Shown: positions 43,559 through 52,796, counted from the first letter of the stretch. The stretch is 64,000 bases of DNA from Streptomyces actuosus (GCF_016921115.1 NZ_JAFFZS010000003.1:124001-188000), one strand, 5' to 3'. Made by a program: numbers and translations. Notes: generated from the letters alone by a model not told the origin.

Positions 43559-44376
43559 GCGAGAACCCTGACCGGGTCGCCCACGCGCACCGTGCCGGGG
43601 CCGAGCGGGACCAGGTTCTGGCCGAAGACCAGGAGACTGCCGATGCGGCGGTGCCGGCCCAGGGTGCGCAGGGGTTCGCGGCCGCGCACGGCGCTGTGCT
43701 GATCGGTGGTGGTCACCAGGCACCGCCCGCACATCCCGGCGACACGGAACTCGACCTCGCCCACAGCGATGCGCGTCCAGTCGTCCTCGGCCCACGGGTC
43801 GGTGCCCGACACCACCAGGTTGGGCCGGAACCGGTTCATGGGCAGCGGTCCCTCGTGCGCGTTCTCCCCGTGAGCGATCAGGTCGTTCAGGGCCCCGAGC
43901 GAGGCGGTCGTGGTGACCAGCAGTGGGAAGCCGTCGGCGAACGAGACGGTCTCGCCCGGCAGTGCGTAGTCCGGGTCGACCGGGCGCCGCGTGGCCGGGT
44001 CGTCCATGTGCACCAGGCAGGTGTCCGCGCCGAGAAGGGCGCTGCACCAGGCGTGGGCCGCGGCGTCGGCGGGAACGCCCTCCACCTTGGTGCCGAAGAT
44101 GTCCACCGTCACCGTGTCCAGCGGCTCGGGGACGGCCACCTCGACCGGGTCCGTGCCGGGCGCGGACAGCCGGACGCCGCCGGGCAGGAGTTCGGCGGCG
44201 GCCAGGGCCAGACGTGGCTGCTGGCGTTGTGTGACGACCTTCCCCCCGTCGTCGATCAGCACCCAGCGTCGGTCTCCGGCCAGCCCCCAGGGCTCCACGA
44301 CGGCCTCCCGGACCGGCACGGCCCGGAACGCCTTGACCGGATGCACGTGAATCGATTGCAGTTCCGCATTCCCCAT
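43555..44376 (-). CDS. MOSC domain-containing protein
   Basis: Predicted 273 residues. An N-terminal MOSC beta-barrel domain (MOSC_N; IHVHPVKAFRAVPV, GLAGDRRWVLID) precedes the MOSC domain, which has RFRPNLVVSG and the cysteine-bearing CGRCLVTTTDQ. These proteins, like YcbX and mARC, bind molybdenum cofactor through the cysteine and reduce N-hydroxylated compounds. The ATG at 44376 lacks a ribosome site; CACGAT six bases upstream may be a leaderless -10. The TAG stop (43557-43555) lies within the CTAG duplicated by the adjacent MITE, so the insertion preserved the reading frame end. Confidence 0.88.
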   Translation of the reverse strand: MGNAELQSIHVHPVKAFRAVPVREAVVEPWGLAGDRRWVLIDDGGKVVTQRQQPRLALAAAELLPGGVRLSAPGTDPVEVAVPEPLDTVTVDIFGTKVEGVPADAAAHAWCSALLGADTCLVHMDDPATRRPVDPDYALPGETVSFADGFPLLVTTTASLGALNDLIAHGENAHEGPLPMNRFRPNLVVSGTDPWAEDDWTRIAVGEVEFRVAGMCGRCLVTTTDQHSAVRGREPLRTLGRHRRIGSLLVFGQNLVPLGPGTVRVGDPVRVLA

Positions 44377-44438
44377 GCGGCCATCGTGCCAGGCGGCACC
44401 GGAGGCCGGGGACGGCGGTCCCGCGCCCGCGGTCGGGG

Positions 44439-44867
44439 TCAGTAGCCGCGGTACTGCTGGTTGTTGTACGGATCCTGGTAGGGAGCCGGAGCCGGCCGCG
44501 GGGCGGCGGGCCGCATGGCCTCGTACCCCATGGAGGGTGCGGCGGCGCGGGGCTGCTGCGGCTGCGGGCCGGGATAGCCGCGCGGGGCCGCCTGCTGCGG
44601 GATGTACGCCGTCGGCGCCTGCTGCAGCGGCGCCGGCTGCTGCGCCTGCGGGTAGCCGTAGGAGGGCTGGGACGGGGCCGCCGGAAGGGCGGGCAGTGCC
44701 GAGGGCAGCGCGGGGAGGTTGCCGCCCGGCGTGTCGTAGGCCGCGGGGACCCGGATCGGGGCGATCTGCGGGGTGCCCCGCTCGGCGACGAGCGAGTCGT
44801 AGATCGGGGTGTCCGGGAAGGAGGCGGAGTAGTAGCCGCCACCATAAGTGGAGCGGGGGGAGGTCAT
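44439..44867 (-). CDS. DUF6643 family protein
   Basis: Predicted 142 residues. The conserved N-terminus MTSPRSTYGGGYYSASFPD and IYDSLVAERGTPQIAPIRVP is the signature of this Streptomyces family. The rest is low-complexity, rich in Pro, Gln and Ala, with tyrosines (GYPQAQQPAPL, NNQQYRGY), and is probably disordered. Function is unknown. The ATG at 44867 is chosen over that at 44873 because TAAGTT lies six bases upstream, fitting a leaderless transcript; no ribosome site precedes either. Confidence 0.85.
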   Translation of the reverse strand: MTSPRSTYGGGYYSASFPDTPIYDSLVAERGTPQIAPIRVPAAYDTPGGNLPALPSALPALPAAPSQPSYGYPQAQQPAPLQQAPTAYIPQQAAPRGYPGPQPQQPRAAAPSMGYEAMRPAAPRPAPAPYQDPYNNQQYRGY

Positions 44868-44873
44868 GGCCAT

Positions 44874-44879
44874 AACTTA
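44874..44879 (-). promoter_or_regulatory. -10 hexamer TAAGTT of a leaderless DUF6643 transcript
   Basis: Read on the minus strand, TAAGTT is followed by ATGGCC and then the chosen ATG. The surrounding divergent region (44880-45159) is unusually A-T rich for this genome, as expected for strong promoters. Confidence 0.5.
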
Positions 44880-45159
44880 AGCCCACGATGTGCTGGTTGG
44901 GGAGACCGATAAGAGGGTTGTTTTCCGAGTCCGCAGTGACCCGGTATCCCCAATGAGAGCGAACGTGGGAAAAAGGGGCACCCTGACACGTTCAAATCTG
45001 GTAAAGCCCGAGTTCCCGGCGGGTTACCGGGGGTTGGACGGAGTCCTTCCCCGTGCCGATCATGGGGCTGTGCCACCCGCACGGAATAGGTTGTCCGGGT
45101 AGGCATCAGAAGTGAGTGCCGGGAGCGACCCGGCCCGGTGACGCGTGATGGGGGCGGAC

Positions 45160-46440
45160 ATGTCAATGTCGAAGGGGTCGAATGTGCCGGTGCCGACGAC
45201 GGCACTGCGCGTCGAGCTGGGCTGGCGGTCCGGTCCCGGCGTGCCCGACGCCGACGCCTCGGCCCTGCTGCTGGTCGGCGGCAAGGTCCGCTCCGACGCG
45301 GACTTCGTCTTCTACAACCAGCCGGCGCACGGCTCCGGAGCCGTGCGCCACGAGGGCAAGCGGGACGCCGGCGGCAGGGTGACCGACACGCTGCTGGTGG
45401 ACCTCGCGCGCGTGGAGGGCGCGATCGAGACCGTCGTGCTCGCCTCCTCCACCGACGGCGGCAGCTTCGGCCAGGTGCCCGACCTCTACATCGAGGTGCG
45501 CGATGCGGCGCAGGGCTCCGTCGTCGCCCGCTTCGACAGCACCGGCGCGAGCGTCGAGACCGCCTTCGTGCTCGGCGAGTTCTACCGCCGCCAGGGCGCC
45601 TGGAAGTTCCGTGCCGTCGGACAGGGCTACGGCAGCGGTCTGGAGGGCCTGGCCACCGACTTCGGCATCACGGTCGACGAGCCGCAGCACGCCGCCCCGC
45701 CGGCGCCGGCGCCGACGGCCACCGCCGCCGCACCGGCGGTCACACCTCCGCCCGTCGCGCACGTACCGCCGCCGCCCGCGGCCCCGCCCGCGCAGCAGCC
45801 GGTGAGCCTGTCCAAGGTGACGCTCACCAAGGCGTCCCCGAGCGTGTCGCTCGCCAAGCAGGGGGGCACGTCCGGCGCCCTGCGCGTCAACCTCAACTGG
45901 GAGGTGCGCAAGCAGTTCTCCGGCTGGGGCAGCAAGCGCGGCCGGGCCGTCGCCCTGCACGCCGACCTCGACCTCGACCTGTGCGCGCTGTACGAGCTCG
46001 CGGACGGCCGCAAGGGGGTCGTGCAGGCGCTCGGCAACGCGTTCGGCGCGCTGGACCGGCCGCCGTACGTCCATCTCGACGGCGACGACCGCACGGGCGC
46101 CGTCGCGGCGGGCGAGAACCTCACCGTCAACCTCGACCACAAGCAGGATCTCCGGCGCCTGCTCGTCTTCGTCACCATCTACGAAGGCGCCCGCTCCTTC
46201 GCGGACCTGCACGCCACGGTCACGCTCCAGCCCCAGCACGGCGCCCCCATCGAGTTCTCGCTCGACGAGTGCACCGTCCCCTCCCCGGTGTGCGCCCTGG
46301 CGCTGATCACCAACAACGGCGGCGACCTCGTGGTCCAGCGCGAGGCGCGCTACCTGGTCCCCGAACGCGGCGTCAGCCCCCAGCGGACCGTCGACCGCGC
46401 CTACGGCTGGGGCATGAACTGGACCCCCGGCCGCAAGTAG
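45160..46440 (+). CDS. TerD-family stress protein with two domains
   Basis: Predicted 426 residues. The N-terminal TerD domain (about 3-178) has [40 protein letters not shown] and FGITVDEPQ, all typical, including acidic residues that bind calcium in the family. An Ala/Pro linker follows (about 180-215). The C-terminal half (about 235-426) is a TerA-like or second TerD-type domain, with [19 protein letters not shown] and [11 protein letters not shown]. TerD proteins are linked to tellurite, phage and envelope stress and to differentiation in Streptomyces. The ATG at 45160 is preferred over upstream in-frame starts because of GGGGGCGG before it. Confidence 0.88.
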   Translation: MSMSKGSNVPVPTTALRVELGWRSGPGVPDADASALLLVGGKVRSDADFVFYNQPAHGSGAVRHEGKRDAGGRVTDTLLVDLARVEGAIETVVLASSTDGGSFGQVPDLYIEVRDAAQGSVVARFDSTGASVETAFVLGEFYRRQGAWKFRAVGQGYGSGLEGLATDFGITVDEPQHAAPPAPAPTATAAAPAVTPPPVAHVPPPPAAPPAQQPVSLSKVTLTKASPSVSLAKQGGTSGALRVNLNWEVRKQFSGWGSKRGRAVALHADLDLDLCALYELADGRKGVVQALGNAFGALDRPPYVHLDGDDRTGAVAAGENLTVNLDHKQDLRRLLVFVTIYEGARSFADLHATVTLQPQHGAPIEFSLDECTVPSPVCALALITNNGGDLVVQREARYLVPERGVSPQRTVDRAYGWGMNWTPGRK

Positions 46441-46455
46441 GCACGTTCCGGGACG

Positions 46456-47631
46456 TCAGCGCTCTTCGGACACCGCCTCCGGGCGGGCGTAGGTGCGGCC
46501 CTTCCAGGCCGCGCCGCGCCCCCGGTAGTGCTGCACCGCCGAGTCGACCGTCATCAGCAGGTACAGCGCCGCCGTGCAGGGCAGCAGGGGAGCGAGCCAC
46601 AGCGGCTGCCGGTAGTACCGCAGCATCGGCACGTACGTCCCCGCCATCACCAGCCACGCCGCCGCGCCGGCCGCCACGGCCGCCGTGCCGCTCCCCGCCA
46701 GGCCCGCGGCGACGGCGATGGGCGGCACCAGGTACACCAGCGCCAGACCGGTGACCGTGCCGAGCAGGAGCAGCGGGTTGTGGCGCAGCTGCGCGTAGGC
46801 GCTGCGCGACACCATCCGCCACAGGTCGTGCAGACGGGGATAGGGGCGCACGCTGTCCACGGCCTCGGCCAGACCCAGCCAGATCCGGCCCCCGCTCCCC
46901 TTGACAGCGCGCGCGAGCGCGACGTCGTCGATGACCGCGTGCCGGATGGCCTCCGGGACCCTCGCCCGCTCCGCGGCTCCGGTCCGCAGCAGCACACAGC
47001 CGCCCGCCGCGGCCGCCGTCCGGGCCTCCGCCCGCCCGACCCGGCGGAACGGGTACAGCTGCGCGAAGAAGTAGACGAACGCCGGTACCACGAGCCGCTC
47101 CCACACGCTCTCCACCCGCAGCCGCGCCATCTGCGACACCACGTCGAACCCTCCGGTGTCCGCAGCGGCCACCAGGCGGCGCAGACTGTCCGGGGCGTGC
47201 GCGATGTCCGCGTCCGTGAGCAGCAGGTACTCGGGGTCGCGTGCACGTGCCAGGGCGATGCCGTGCCGCACCGCCCACAGCTTGCCGGTCCAGCCCGCCG
47301 GAGGCTCCCCCGGACCGTCCACGGTCAGCGGCAGCCCCCCGTTCCGCCGCGCCAGCTCGCGCGCCAGCTCACCGGTGCCGTCCGAGCTGCCGTCGTCGAC
47401 GAGGAAGACCTCCGCCCGCCCCGGGTAGTCCTGGGCCAGCAGGGTCGGCAGGCTCAGCGGCAGCACGGCCGCCTCGTCGCGCGCCGGCACCACCACGCAC
47501 ACCGGTGGCCACACGCCGGGATCCCGGCGGGGCGGCAGCCGCACGTCGGTCCGCCAGAACATGCCCTGGGCGAGCAGCAGCCACAGCCAGGCCGCGAGGG
47601 ACACGACAGCACTCCACACGATGGCGCTCAC
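46456..47631 (-). CDS. hpnB: hopanoid-associated family 2 glycosyltransferase HpnB
   Basis: Predicted 391 residues. An N-terminal membrane helix with AAWLWLLLAQGMFWRTD precedes a GT2 domain: VCVVVPARDEAAVLPLSL, VFLVDDGSSDGTGELA, GWTGKLWAVRHG and LLTDADIAH, where the DxD-type metal site is TDADI. Two or three further helices lie at the C-terminus. This arrangement matches HpnB, found with hopanoid genes, although none are adjacent here. It ends only 15 bases from the convergent TerD gene, so transcription of the two must interfere or share a terminator. The GTG at 47631 has no clear ribosome site. Confidence 0.82.
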   Translation of the reverse strand: MSAIVWSAVVSLAAWLWLLLAQGMFWRTDVRLPPRRDPGVWPPVCVVVPARDEAAVLPLSLPTLLAQDYPGRAEVFLVDDGSSDGTGELARELARRNGGLPLTVDGPGEPPAGWTGKLWAVRHGIALARARDPEYLLLTDADIAHAPDSLRRLVAAADTGGFDVVSQMARLRVESVWERLVVPAFVYFFAQLYPFRRVGRAEARTAAAAGGCVLLRTGAAERARVPEAIRHAVIDDVALARAVKGSGGRIWLGLAEAVDSVRPYPRLHDLWRMVSRSAYAQLRHNPLLLLGTVTGLALVYLVPPIAVAAGLAGSGTAAVAAGAAAWLVMAGTYVPMLRYYRQPLWLAPLLPCTAALYLLMTVDSAVQHYRGRGAAWKGRTYARPEAVSEER

Positions 47632-47676
47632 CCGGGCAGTCTGCCCCACCCGGCCGGAGGCACGGGGACCATCGTC

Positions 47677-47682
47677 TATCGT
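47677..47682 (+). promoter_or_regulatory. -10 hexamer TATCGT of a leaderless racemase transcript
   Basis: TATCGT is followed by six bases and the GTG start at 47689; no ribosome site intervenes. Confidence 0.5.
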
Positions 47683-47688
47683 GGCCGG

Positions 47689-48474
47689 GTGAAGATCGCG
47701 CTCATGGACTCCGGAATCGGGCTGCTGGCGGCCACCGCCGCGGTACGGCGCCTGCGGCCCGACGCCGATCTCGTGCTCTCGCTCGACCCCGACGGCATGC
47801 CCTGGGGGCCGCGCACCCCCGAGGACCTCACCGGGCGCGCCCTGGCCGTCGCCCGGGCCGCGGCGGCCCACCGCCCCGACGCCCTGATCGTCGGCTGCAA
47901 CACCGCCACCGTGCACGCGCTGCCCGCGCTGCGGGCGGCCCTCGAACCGGGGATCCCGGTCGTCGGCACCGTACCGGCGATCAAGCCGGCCGCGGCGGGC
48001 GGCGGCCACGTCGCGATCTGGGCCACGCCCGCCACCACCGGGAGCCCCTACCAGCGGAACCTGATCCGCGACTTCGCCGACGGCGTCCAGGTCACCGAAG
48101 TCCCCTGCTGGGGTCTGGCGGAGGCCGTGGAACGCGCGGACGAGGCGGCCGTCGACGCCGCCGTCACCGGCGCCGCGGCGCTGACCCCCGAGGACGTGAC
48201 GACCGTCGTCCTGGGCTGCACGCACTACGAGCTGGTCGCCGAGCGCATCCGCGCCGCCGTCCAGCGCACCGGCCGGCCGCCGCTCGCCCTGCACGGCTCC
48301 GCCGGTGCGGTCGCCGCCCAGGCCCTGCGCCGCATCGGCGGCCACCCCACCCCCGACGCCGCCGCCGTCGGCACCGTCACCGTCCTCCTCAGCGGCCAGG
48401 AGGGCGAGCTGCCCGCACCCGCGCTGGCCTATGCCGAGGGCCGCCTGCTCACCGCAGCCAGCCCCGCCTCGTAG
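47689..48474 (+). CDS. aspartate/glutamate racemase family protein
   Basis: Predicted 261 residues, MurI-like. The paired catalytic cysteines are present in VGCNTATVHALP (Cys70) and VLGCTHYEL (Cys177), with MDSGIG at the start providing the Asp-Ser pair. The middle VWATPATTGSPYQ-like segment matches the glutamate-racemase phosphate/substrate loop. It may be a paralogue of the essential glutamate racemase; the pocket differs enough that the substrate is uncertain. It is divergent from hpnB with only 57 bases between starts. Confidence 0.8.
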   Translation: MKIALMDSGIGLLAATAAVRRLRPDADLVLSLDPDGMPWGPRTPEDLTGRALAVARAAAAHRPDALIVGCNTATVHALPALRAALEPGIPVVGTVPAIKPAAAGGGHVAIWATPATTGSPYQRNLIRDFADGVQVTEVPCWGLAEAVERADEAAVDAAVTGAAALTPEDVTTVVLGCTHYELVAERIRAAVQRTGRPPLALHGSAGAVAAQALRRIGGHPTPDAAAVGTVTVLLSGQEGELPAPALAYAEGRLLTAASPAS

Positions 48475-48540
48475 CCACCCCCGGGCCGCGCCCCCGTCCC
48501 GGGCGTGTCGGTCACTGTGCGCTACGCGGTACCCGCGCAG

Positions 48541-48568
48541 CGAAACATGAGTACCCTCGAAACATGAG
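48541..48568 (+). repeat. direct repeat CGAAACATGAG spanning a start codon
   Basis: CGAAACATGAG occurs at 48541-48551 and 48558-48568, 17 bases apart. The second copy carries the ATG of the PH-like gene. The first copy carries an ATG that opens a six-codon frame whose TGA overlaps that start. Confidence 0.7.
48552..48557 (+). promoter_or_regulatory. -10 hexamer TACCCT of a leaderless transcript
   Basis: TACCCT lies six bases before the ATG at 48564, the same hexamer and spacing as at polX. Confidence 0.5.
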
Positions 48569-49106
48569 GGACCACGCCCGCGAGGACGCCCCGCACGCCG
48601 ACGTATGGACCGGACGCGCCACCAACCGGGTCCAGTGGCTCCTGGCGCTCGTCGGAGCGGCCTGCATGGCACTCGGCATCGAGCTGGCCGTCGACTCAGC
48701 CTGGACGACCGGGATCGCCCCCCTCGCGATGTCTGTGGTCGGCTGCATCGCCGCGGGGCTGCTGGTCCTCTTCGGCACCCTCGCCTTCGTCCACGTCGAC
48801 CTCAGACTCGACAAGGACTCCGTGGAGGTGCGCTGCGGCCACATCGGCGTGCCCCGCCGCCGCATCCCCCTCACCCACGTGGCCGGGGCCGACTTCGCGC
48901 CGAACGTCACCCCGCGCCAGTGGGGCGGCTGGGGCTACCGCTGGCGGCCCGAGAAGGGCACCGCCGTCGTCGTACGCCGCGGCGAGGGTGTCGTACTGCG
49001 CCTGTGGGACGGCCACTCCTTCACGATCACCGTGGACAACGCCGAGGCCGCCGTCCGGGCCATCAGGGCACGCCTGCGGGCCGGGACCCCCGGCACCGCG
49101 CACTGA
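48564..49106 (+). CDS. small PH-domain-like membrane protein
   Basis: Predicted 180 residues. Two membrane helices lie at about 25-45 and 52-73 (WLLALVGAACMALGIELAV, MSVVGCIAAGLLVLFGTLAFV). They are followed by a soluble beta-rich domain with LDKDSVEVRCGHIGVPRRRIPL, GGWGYRWRPEKGTAVVVRRGEG and FTITVDNAEAAVRAI. The pattern resembles bacterial PH (DUF304-like) domains. No partner is obvious. The ATG at 48564 is set by the leaderless -10. Confidence 0.72.
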   Translation: MRDHAREDAPHADVWTGRATNRVQWLLALVGAACMALGIELAVDSAWTTGIAPLAMSVVGCIAAGLLVLFGTLAFVHVDLRLDKDSVEVRCGHIGVPRRRIPLTHVAGADFAPNVTPRQWGGWGYRWRPEKGTAVVVRRGEGVVLRLWDGHSFTITVDNAEAAVRAIRARLRAGTPGTAH

Positions 49107-49250
49107 GCGGAGCGGGCGCACCGCGCGGGCCGCGCGCCCGGAGCCCGTCGGTGTTCGCCGGCGGTCGCCGTGGAAGAGCCGCTCCCGGCCCCGAGGGACG
49201 GGGCCGGCCGGTGTTCCCGCCCGACCGCGCGGGTTCGCTGCCCGTTCCTC

Positions 49251-50414
49251 TCACGGGGCCGGCCGGTCCTCACGCGCGCGTGGCCGGGCCGTACCCCGCG
49301 GCGACTCGTCGGCCAGCGGACGTGCCGTGGCCAGTCCCGTCAGCAGTCCCGCGCCGACGGACACGGCCGTGAAGCTGAGCGCGTTGCCGACGGCGGCGAG
49401 CACCGCCAGCGCCGTGACGGCGGCGCCCGCGGTGAGCGCCACCGGCGTGGGGCGGCGGGTGCGCCACAGCGCGACCAGCACCCAGGCGAAGACCGCCGCC
49501 AGCAGCACGACACCGATCACCCCCTGCTCGGCCGCCAGCTGGAGGGGCGCCGAGTGCGGCTTGCCGTCGGGCTGCAGCGCCTGGCCCGCCGTCGGACTCA
49601 GCTCCCCGAACCGGTCCGGGCCCACCCCCAGCGCGGCGTCGTGCCCGGCCAGGTGCAGGGCGTCGTGCCACAGCCCCACCCGGTGCGGTGTGAGCCGGCC
49701 CCGCAGGGCGTCGGTCAGCCCGCCCGGCAGCACGTCCGCCGCGACCGCCCACGTTCCCGCGGTGACCGTCGCCACGGCCAGCGCCAGCCCCGCGATCCCC
49801 ACCCCGCGGTGCCGCATCCGGCCGGCGGCCAGCGAGCACAGCAGGACGGCGGCGCCGGCCACGGCACCCGCGGTCGAGCCCAGGACGGCCGCGAAGGCCA
49901 CGATCGCCGCGGCCAGCAGCCGCAGCGCCAGCCGCACTCCGGACGCGGCGGCCGACCAGGCGGCGCAGCAGGCGGCACCGACGCACAACGTGAGCAGGGC
50001 GGCCGTGGCGCCCGCGTGGCCGAGCGGGGCGAGCACCCGGGGGCCCGGCGTGAGATCGGGGACGGTCACCACCAGAGCGAGCCCGGCAAGTGCCCCGAGG
50101 CACGGCGCGGCGACCGGCATCAGGGCCCCGGAGATCCTCCCGGCGGCATGGCCGGCGGTCACCGCCAGCACCGCGAGCAGCATGCCCTCGGGACGCCCGT
50201 CCTGGGCGGCCGCCGTGATCACGGACCAGGCGGCGCAGGCACCGAGGACGACGATGCCCGCCGCGTCCGAGACGTGCCGCCGCTCGCCGGCGGCCGACCC
50301 GGCACCGGACGCCCTCGCCGTGGAACCCACCAGACCCCCGAACCCGGTCGCCCCCCGACCTGTGCACCTTCCCGTCCCCGAGCGGCCAGGGACCGCAGGA
50401 CGGGACTCGGCCAC
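49251..50414 (-). CDS. O-antigen ligase-like (Wzy/WaaL) membrane protein
   Basis: Predicted 387 residues with about ten hydrophobic segments. The diagnostic loop near residues 245-310 contains RVGLWHDALHLAGHDAALGVGPDRFGE followed by HSAPLQLAAEQGVIGVVLL, the arrangement and conserved His of WaaL/Wzy_C ligases. These enzymes join glycans to lipids, proteins or other polymers at the outer face of the membrane. No polysaccharide cluster is adjacent. The GTG start at 50414 lacks a ribosome site and may lie further downstream, because the first 45 residues are low-complexity. Confidence 0.75.
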   Translation of the reverse strand: MAESRPAVPGRSGTGRCTGRGATGFGGLVGSTARASGAGSAAGERRHVSDAAGIVVLGACAAWSVITAAAQDGRPEGMLLAVLAVTAGHAAGRISGALMPVAAPCLGALAGLALVVTVPDLTPGPRVLAPLGHAGATAALLTLCVGAACCAAWSAAASGVRLALRLLAAAIVAFAAVLGSTAGAVAGAAVLLCSLAAGRMRHRGVGIAGLALAVATVTAGTWAVAADVLPGGLTDALRGRLTPHRVGLWHDALHLAGHDAALGVGPDRFGELSPTAGQALQPDGKPHSAPLQLAAEQGVIGVVLLAAVFAWVLVALWRTRRPTPVALTAGAAVTALAVLAAVGNALSFTAVSVGAGLLTGLATARPLADESPRGTARPRAREDRPAP

Positions 50415-50575
50415 ACCGTAACGGCTGATGGACGGTTTGTGGATGAGTTGCGCGCAGATGCGCAGGAACGATGCGCCGGCGGGGCGCCCGGGGTGGCCGT
50501 GCGGCTGCTGTGCATCCCGGTGCGGCAGCCCCGCTGCCGATCGGGCCGCAGTGTTCGTGGCGAGGTCACCCGCCG

Positions 50576-50581
50576 TACACT
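50576..50581 (+). promoter_or_regulatory. -10 hexamer TACACT of a leaderless lnt transcript
   Basis: TACACT is followed by six bases and the GTG at 50588. Confidence 0.5.
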
Positions 50582-50587
50582 CCCGGA

Positions 50588-52195
50588 GTGACCGTCACCG
50601 CAACATCCGTGGGCCAGCCCGACCAGCTCCAGCCGCAGACCGCGCCCGGACGCGGTGCGCGCCTGCGGCGCCTGGCCCCGGCCGCCGCCGCGGCACTCGC
50701 CGGAGTACTGCTCTACGTCAGCTTCCCGCCGCGCACCCTGTGGTGGCTGGCGCTGCCGGCCTTCGCCGTGTTCGGCTGGGTGGTGCGCGGACGCAGCTGG
50801 AAGGCGGGACTCGGCCTCGGATACCTCTTCGGCCTCGGCTTCCTGCTGCCGCTGCTGGTGTGGACCGGTGTGGAGGTCGGCTCGGGGCCCTGGCTGGCCC
50901 TGGTCGCGGTGGAGGCCGTCTTCGTCGCGCTGGTCGGCGCCGGTGTCGCCACCGTGTCCCGGTTGCCCGCCTGGCCCGTGTGGGCGGCGGCGCTGTGGGT
51001 CGCCGGAGAGGCGGCACGCGCACGCGTGCCCTTCGGCGGATTCCCCTGGGGCAAGATCGCCTTCGGGCAGGCGGACGGCGTCTTCCTGCCGCTCGCCGCG
51101 GTAGGCGGCACCCCGGTGCTCGGATTCGCGGTCGTGCTGTGCGGCTTCGGTCTGTACGAGGCCGCCCGCCTGGTCGCCCAGGGGCGCCGCACACGCGCCG
51201 TGCGCCGCGGCGCCGCCGCCGCGGCGCTGTTGAGCGTCGCCGTGCCGGTGGCGGGCGCGGTGGCCGCGCGGCCGCTGGTCAGCGACAAGGCAGAGGACGG
51301 CACCGCGACGATCGCCGTCATCCAGGGGAACGTTCCCCGGCTGGGCCTGGACTTCAACTCGCAGCGCCGGGCCGTCCTCGACCACCACGCGCGCGAGACG
51401 GAGCGGCTGGCCGCCGAGGTCAAGGCCGGCAAGCAGCCCCGGCCCGACTTCGTGCTGTGGCCGGAGAACTCCTCCGACATCGACCCGTTCGCCAATCCCG
51501 ACGCCGCAGCCGTCATCGAGTACGCAGCCCGGTCCATCGGCGCACCCGTCTCCGTCGGCGGCGTCGTGGAGCGCGACGGCAAGCTCCTCAACGAGCAGAT
51601 CCTGTGGGACCCGGCCAAGGGCCCCACGCAGACCTACGACAAGCGGCAGGTGCAGCCGTTCGGCGAGTTCCTGCCGCTGCGCTCCCTCATCGGCGCCATC
51701 AACAGCGACTGGACCTCGATGGTCCGCCAGGACTTCAGCCGGGGCAGCGAGCCCGGAGTCTTCGACATCGACGGCACCAAGGTCGGCCTGGCGACCTGCT
51801 ACGAGGCCGCCTTCGACTGGGCCGTGCGCGACACCGTCACCCACGGCGCACAGATGATCTCCGTGCCGAGCAACAACGCGACGTTCGACCGCAGCGAGAT
51901 GACCTACCAGCAGCTCGCCATGTCGCGGGTCCGCGCCGTCGAGCACAGCCGGACCGTCACCGTCCCGGTGACCAGCGGCGTCAGCGCGATCATCATGCCC
52001 GACGGCACGATCACCCAGCGGACCGGCATGTTCGTCGCCGACTCCCTGGTGCAGAAGGTGCCGCTGCGTTCGTCCCGGACACCTGCCACGACGCTCGGCA
52101 TCCTCCCCGAGGTGGCGCTGGTCCTGGTCGCCGCAGGCGGTCTCGGATGGGCGATCGGCGCGGGGATCCGCGGGCGGCGCCCCGGTGACGCCTAG
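50588..52195 (+). CDS. lnt: apolipoprotein N-acyltransferase
   Basis: Predicted 535-residue integral membrane enzyme that N-acylates the lipidated N-terminal cysteine of lipoproteins. About seven helices lie in the first 235 residues (VLLYVSFPPRTLWWLALPAF, VPFGGFPWGKIAFGQ). The nitrilase domain has the triad Glu293 (LWPENSS), Lys352 (TYDKRQVQPFGEF) and Cys404 (LATCYEAAFD). A VPSNNATFDRSEMTYQQLAMSR segment also fits the family. In Streptomyces Lnt works after Lgt and Lsp. The start is the leaderless GTG at 50588. Confidence 0.93.
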   Translation: MTVTATSVGQPDQLQPQTAPGRGARLRRLAPAAAAALAGVLLYVSFPPRTLWWLALPAFAVFGWVVRGRSWKAGLGLGYLFGLGFLLPLLVWTGVEVGSGPWLALVAVEAVFVALVGAGVATVSRLPAWPVWAAALWVAGEAARARVPFGGFPWGKIAFGQADGVFLPLAAVGGTPVLGFAVVLCGFGLYEAARLVAQGRRTRAVRRGAAAAALLSVAVPVAGAVAARPLVSDKAEDGTATIAVIQGNVPRLGLDFNSQRRAVLDHHARETERLAAEVKAGKQPRPDFVLWPENSSDIDPFANPDAAAVIEYAARSIGAPVSVGGVVERDGKLLNEQILWDPAKGPTQTYDKRQVQPFGEFLPLRSLIGAINSDWTSMVRQDFSRGSEPGVFDIDGTKVGLATCYEAAFDWAVRDTVTHGAQMISVPSNNATFDRSEMTYQQLAMSRVRAVEHSRTVTVPVTSGVSAIIMPDGTITQRTGMFVADSLVQKVPLRSSRTPATTLGILPEVALVLVAAGGLGWAIGAGIRGRRPGDA

Positions 52196-52250
52196 CCGTA
52201 CGCCCGGGGTGCGTCCGTCCAACCGGCGCGGGCGGGCAGGCGTCGCCGGT

Positions 52251-52256
52251 TAGGGT
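52251..52256 (+). promoter_or_regulatory. -10 hexamer TAGGGT of a leaderless Nudix transcript
   Basis: TAGGGT is followed by six bases and the ATG at 52263. Confidence 0.55.
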
Positions 52257-52262
52257 CGGTGC

Positions 52263-52742
52263 ATGGCCATCCCCGACTTCATCCGCGCCCTCAGGGACTC
52301 CGCCGGCCGGCAGTTGCTGTGGCTTCCCGGAGTCACCGCGATCGTCTTCGACGACAGGGGCAGAGTGCTGCTGGGGCGCCGGGCCGACACCCTCAGGTGG
52401 TCGGTGATAGGCGGCATACCGGACCCCGGCGAGCAGCCCGCCGCCTGCGCCGTACGGGAGGTCCACGAGGAGACGGCCGTGCACTGCGTCGCCGAGCGGG
52501 TCGTCCTCGTCCAGGCCCTCGACCCCGTCACCTACGCCAACGGCGACGTCTGCCAGTACATGGACATCACGTTCCGCTGCCGGGCCGTCGGCGGTGAGGC
52601 ACAGGTCAACGACGACGAGTCCGTGGAGGTGGGCTGGTTCGAGGCGGATGCCCTCCCGGAGCTCGACGAGGCGGATCTCTTCAGGATCAAGCAGGCGATG
52701 TCGGACGGCCCCACATGGTTCGACCCCATTGAACCCAGGTGA
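52263..52742 (+). CDS. Nudix hydrolase
   Basis: Predicted 159 residues. The Nudix box is complete: GIPDPGEQPAACAVREVHEE, with the REVxEE metal-binding core. Upstream are ITAIVFDDRGRVLLGRRADTLRW-type strands (VLLGRRADTLRWSVIGG). The C-terminal VGWFEADALPEL is typical of ADP-ribose or sugar-nucleotide pyrophosphatases in Streptomyces. Substrate cannot be assigned. A leaderless -10 sets the start. Confidence 0.9.
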   Translation: MAIPDFIRALRDSAGRQLLWLPGVTAIVFDDRGRVLLGRRADTLRWSVIGGIPDPGEQPAACAVREVHEETAVHCVAERVVLVQALDPVTYANGDVCQYMDITFRCRAVGGEAQVNDDESVEVGWFEADALPELDEADLFRIKQAMSDGPTWFDPIEPR

Positions 52743-52756
52743 AGTATGGGGATTGA

Positions 52757-52790
52757 CCATATGGGGTGAGGGGGGTGCCCTGCCTAGGGT
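52757..52790 (+). promoter_or_regulatory. palindrome CCATATGG and -10 TAGGGT before the SDR gene
   Basis: CCATATGG (52757-52764) lies between two copies of TATGGGG spaced 15 bases apart. TAGGGT (52785-52790) is six bases before the ATG at 52797 and gives a leaderless transcript. TTGACC at 52753 is too far upstream to be its -35, so it may instead belong to an operator. Confidence 0.5.
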
Positions 52791-52796
52791 CGAGCC

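Noticed and set aside
52753..52790. TTGACC/TAGGGT as a -35/-10 pair for the SDR gene
   Set aside because: The spacing is 26 bases, too long for a sigma-70-type promoter; TAGGGT alone is kept as a leaderless -10.
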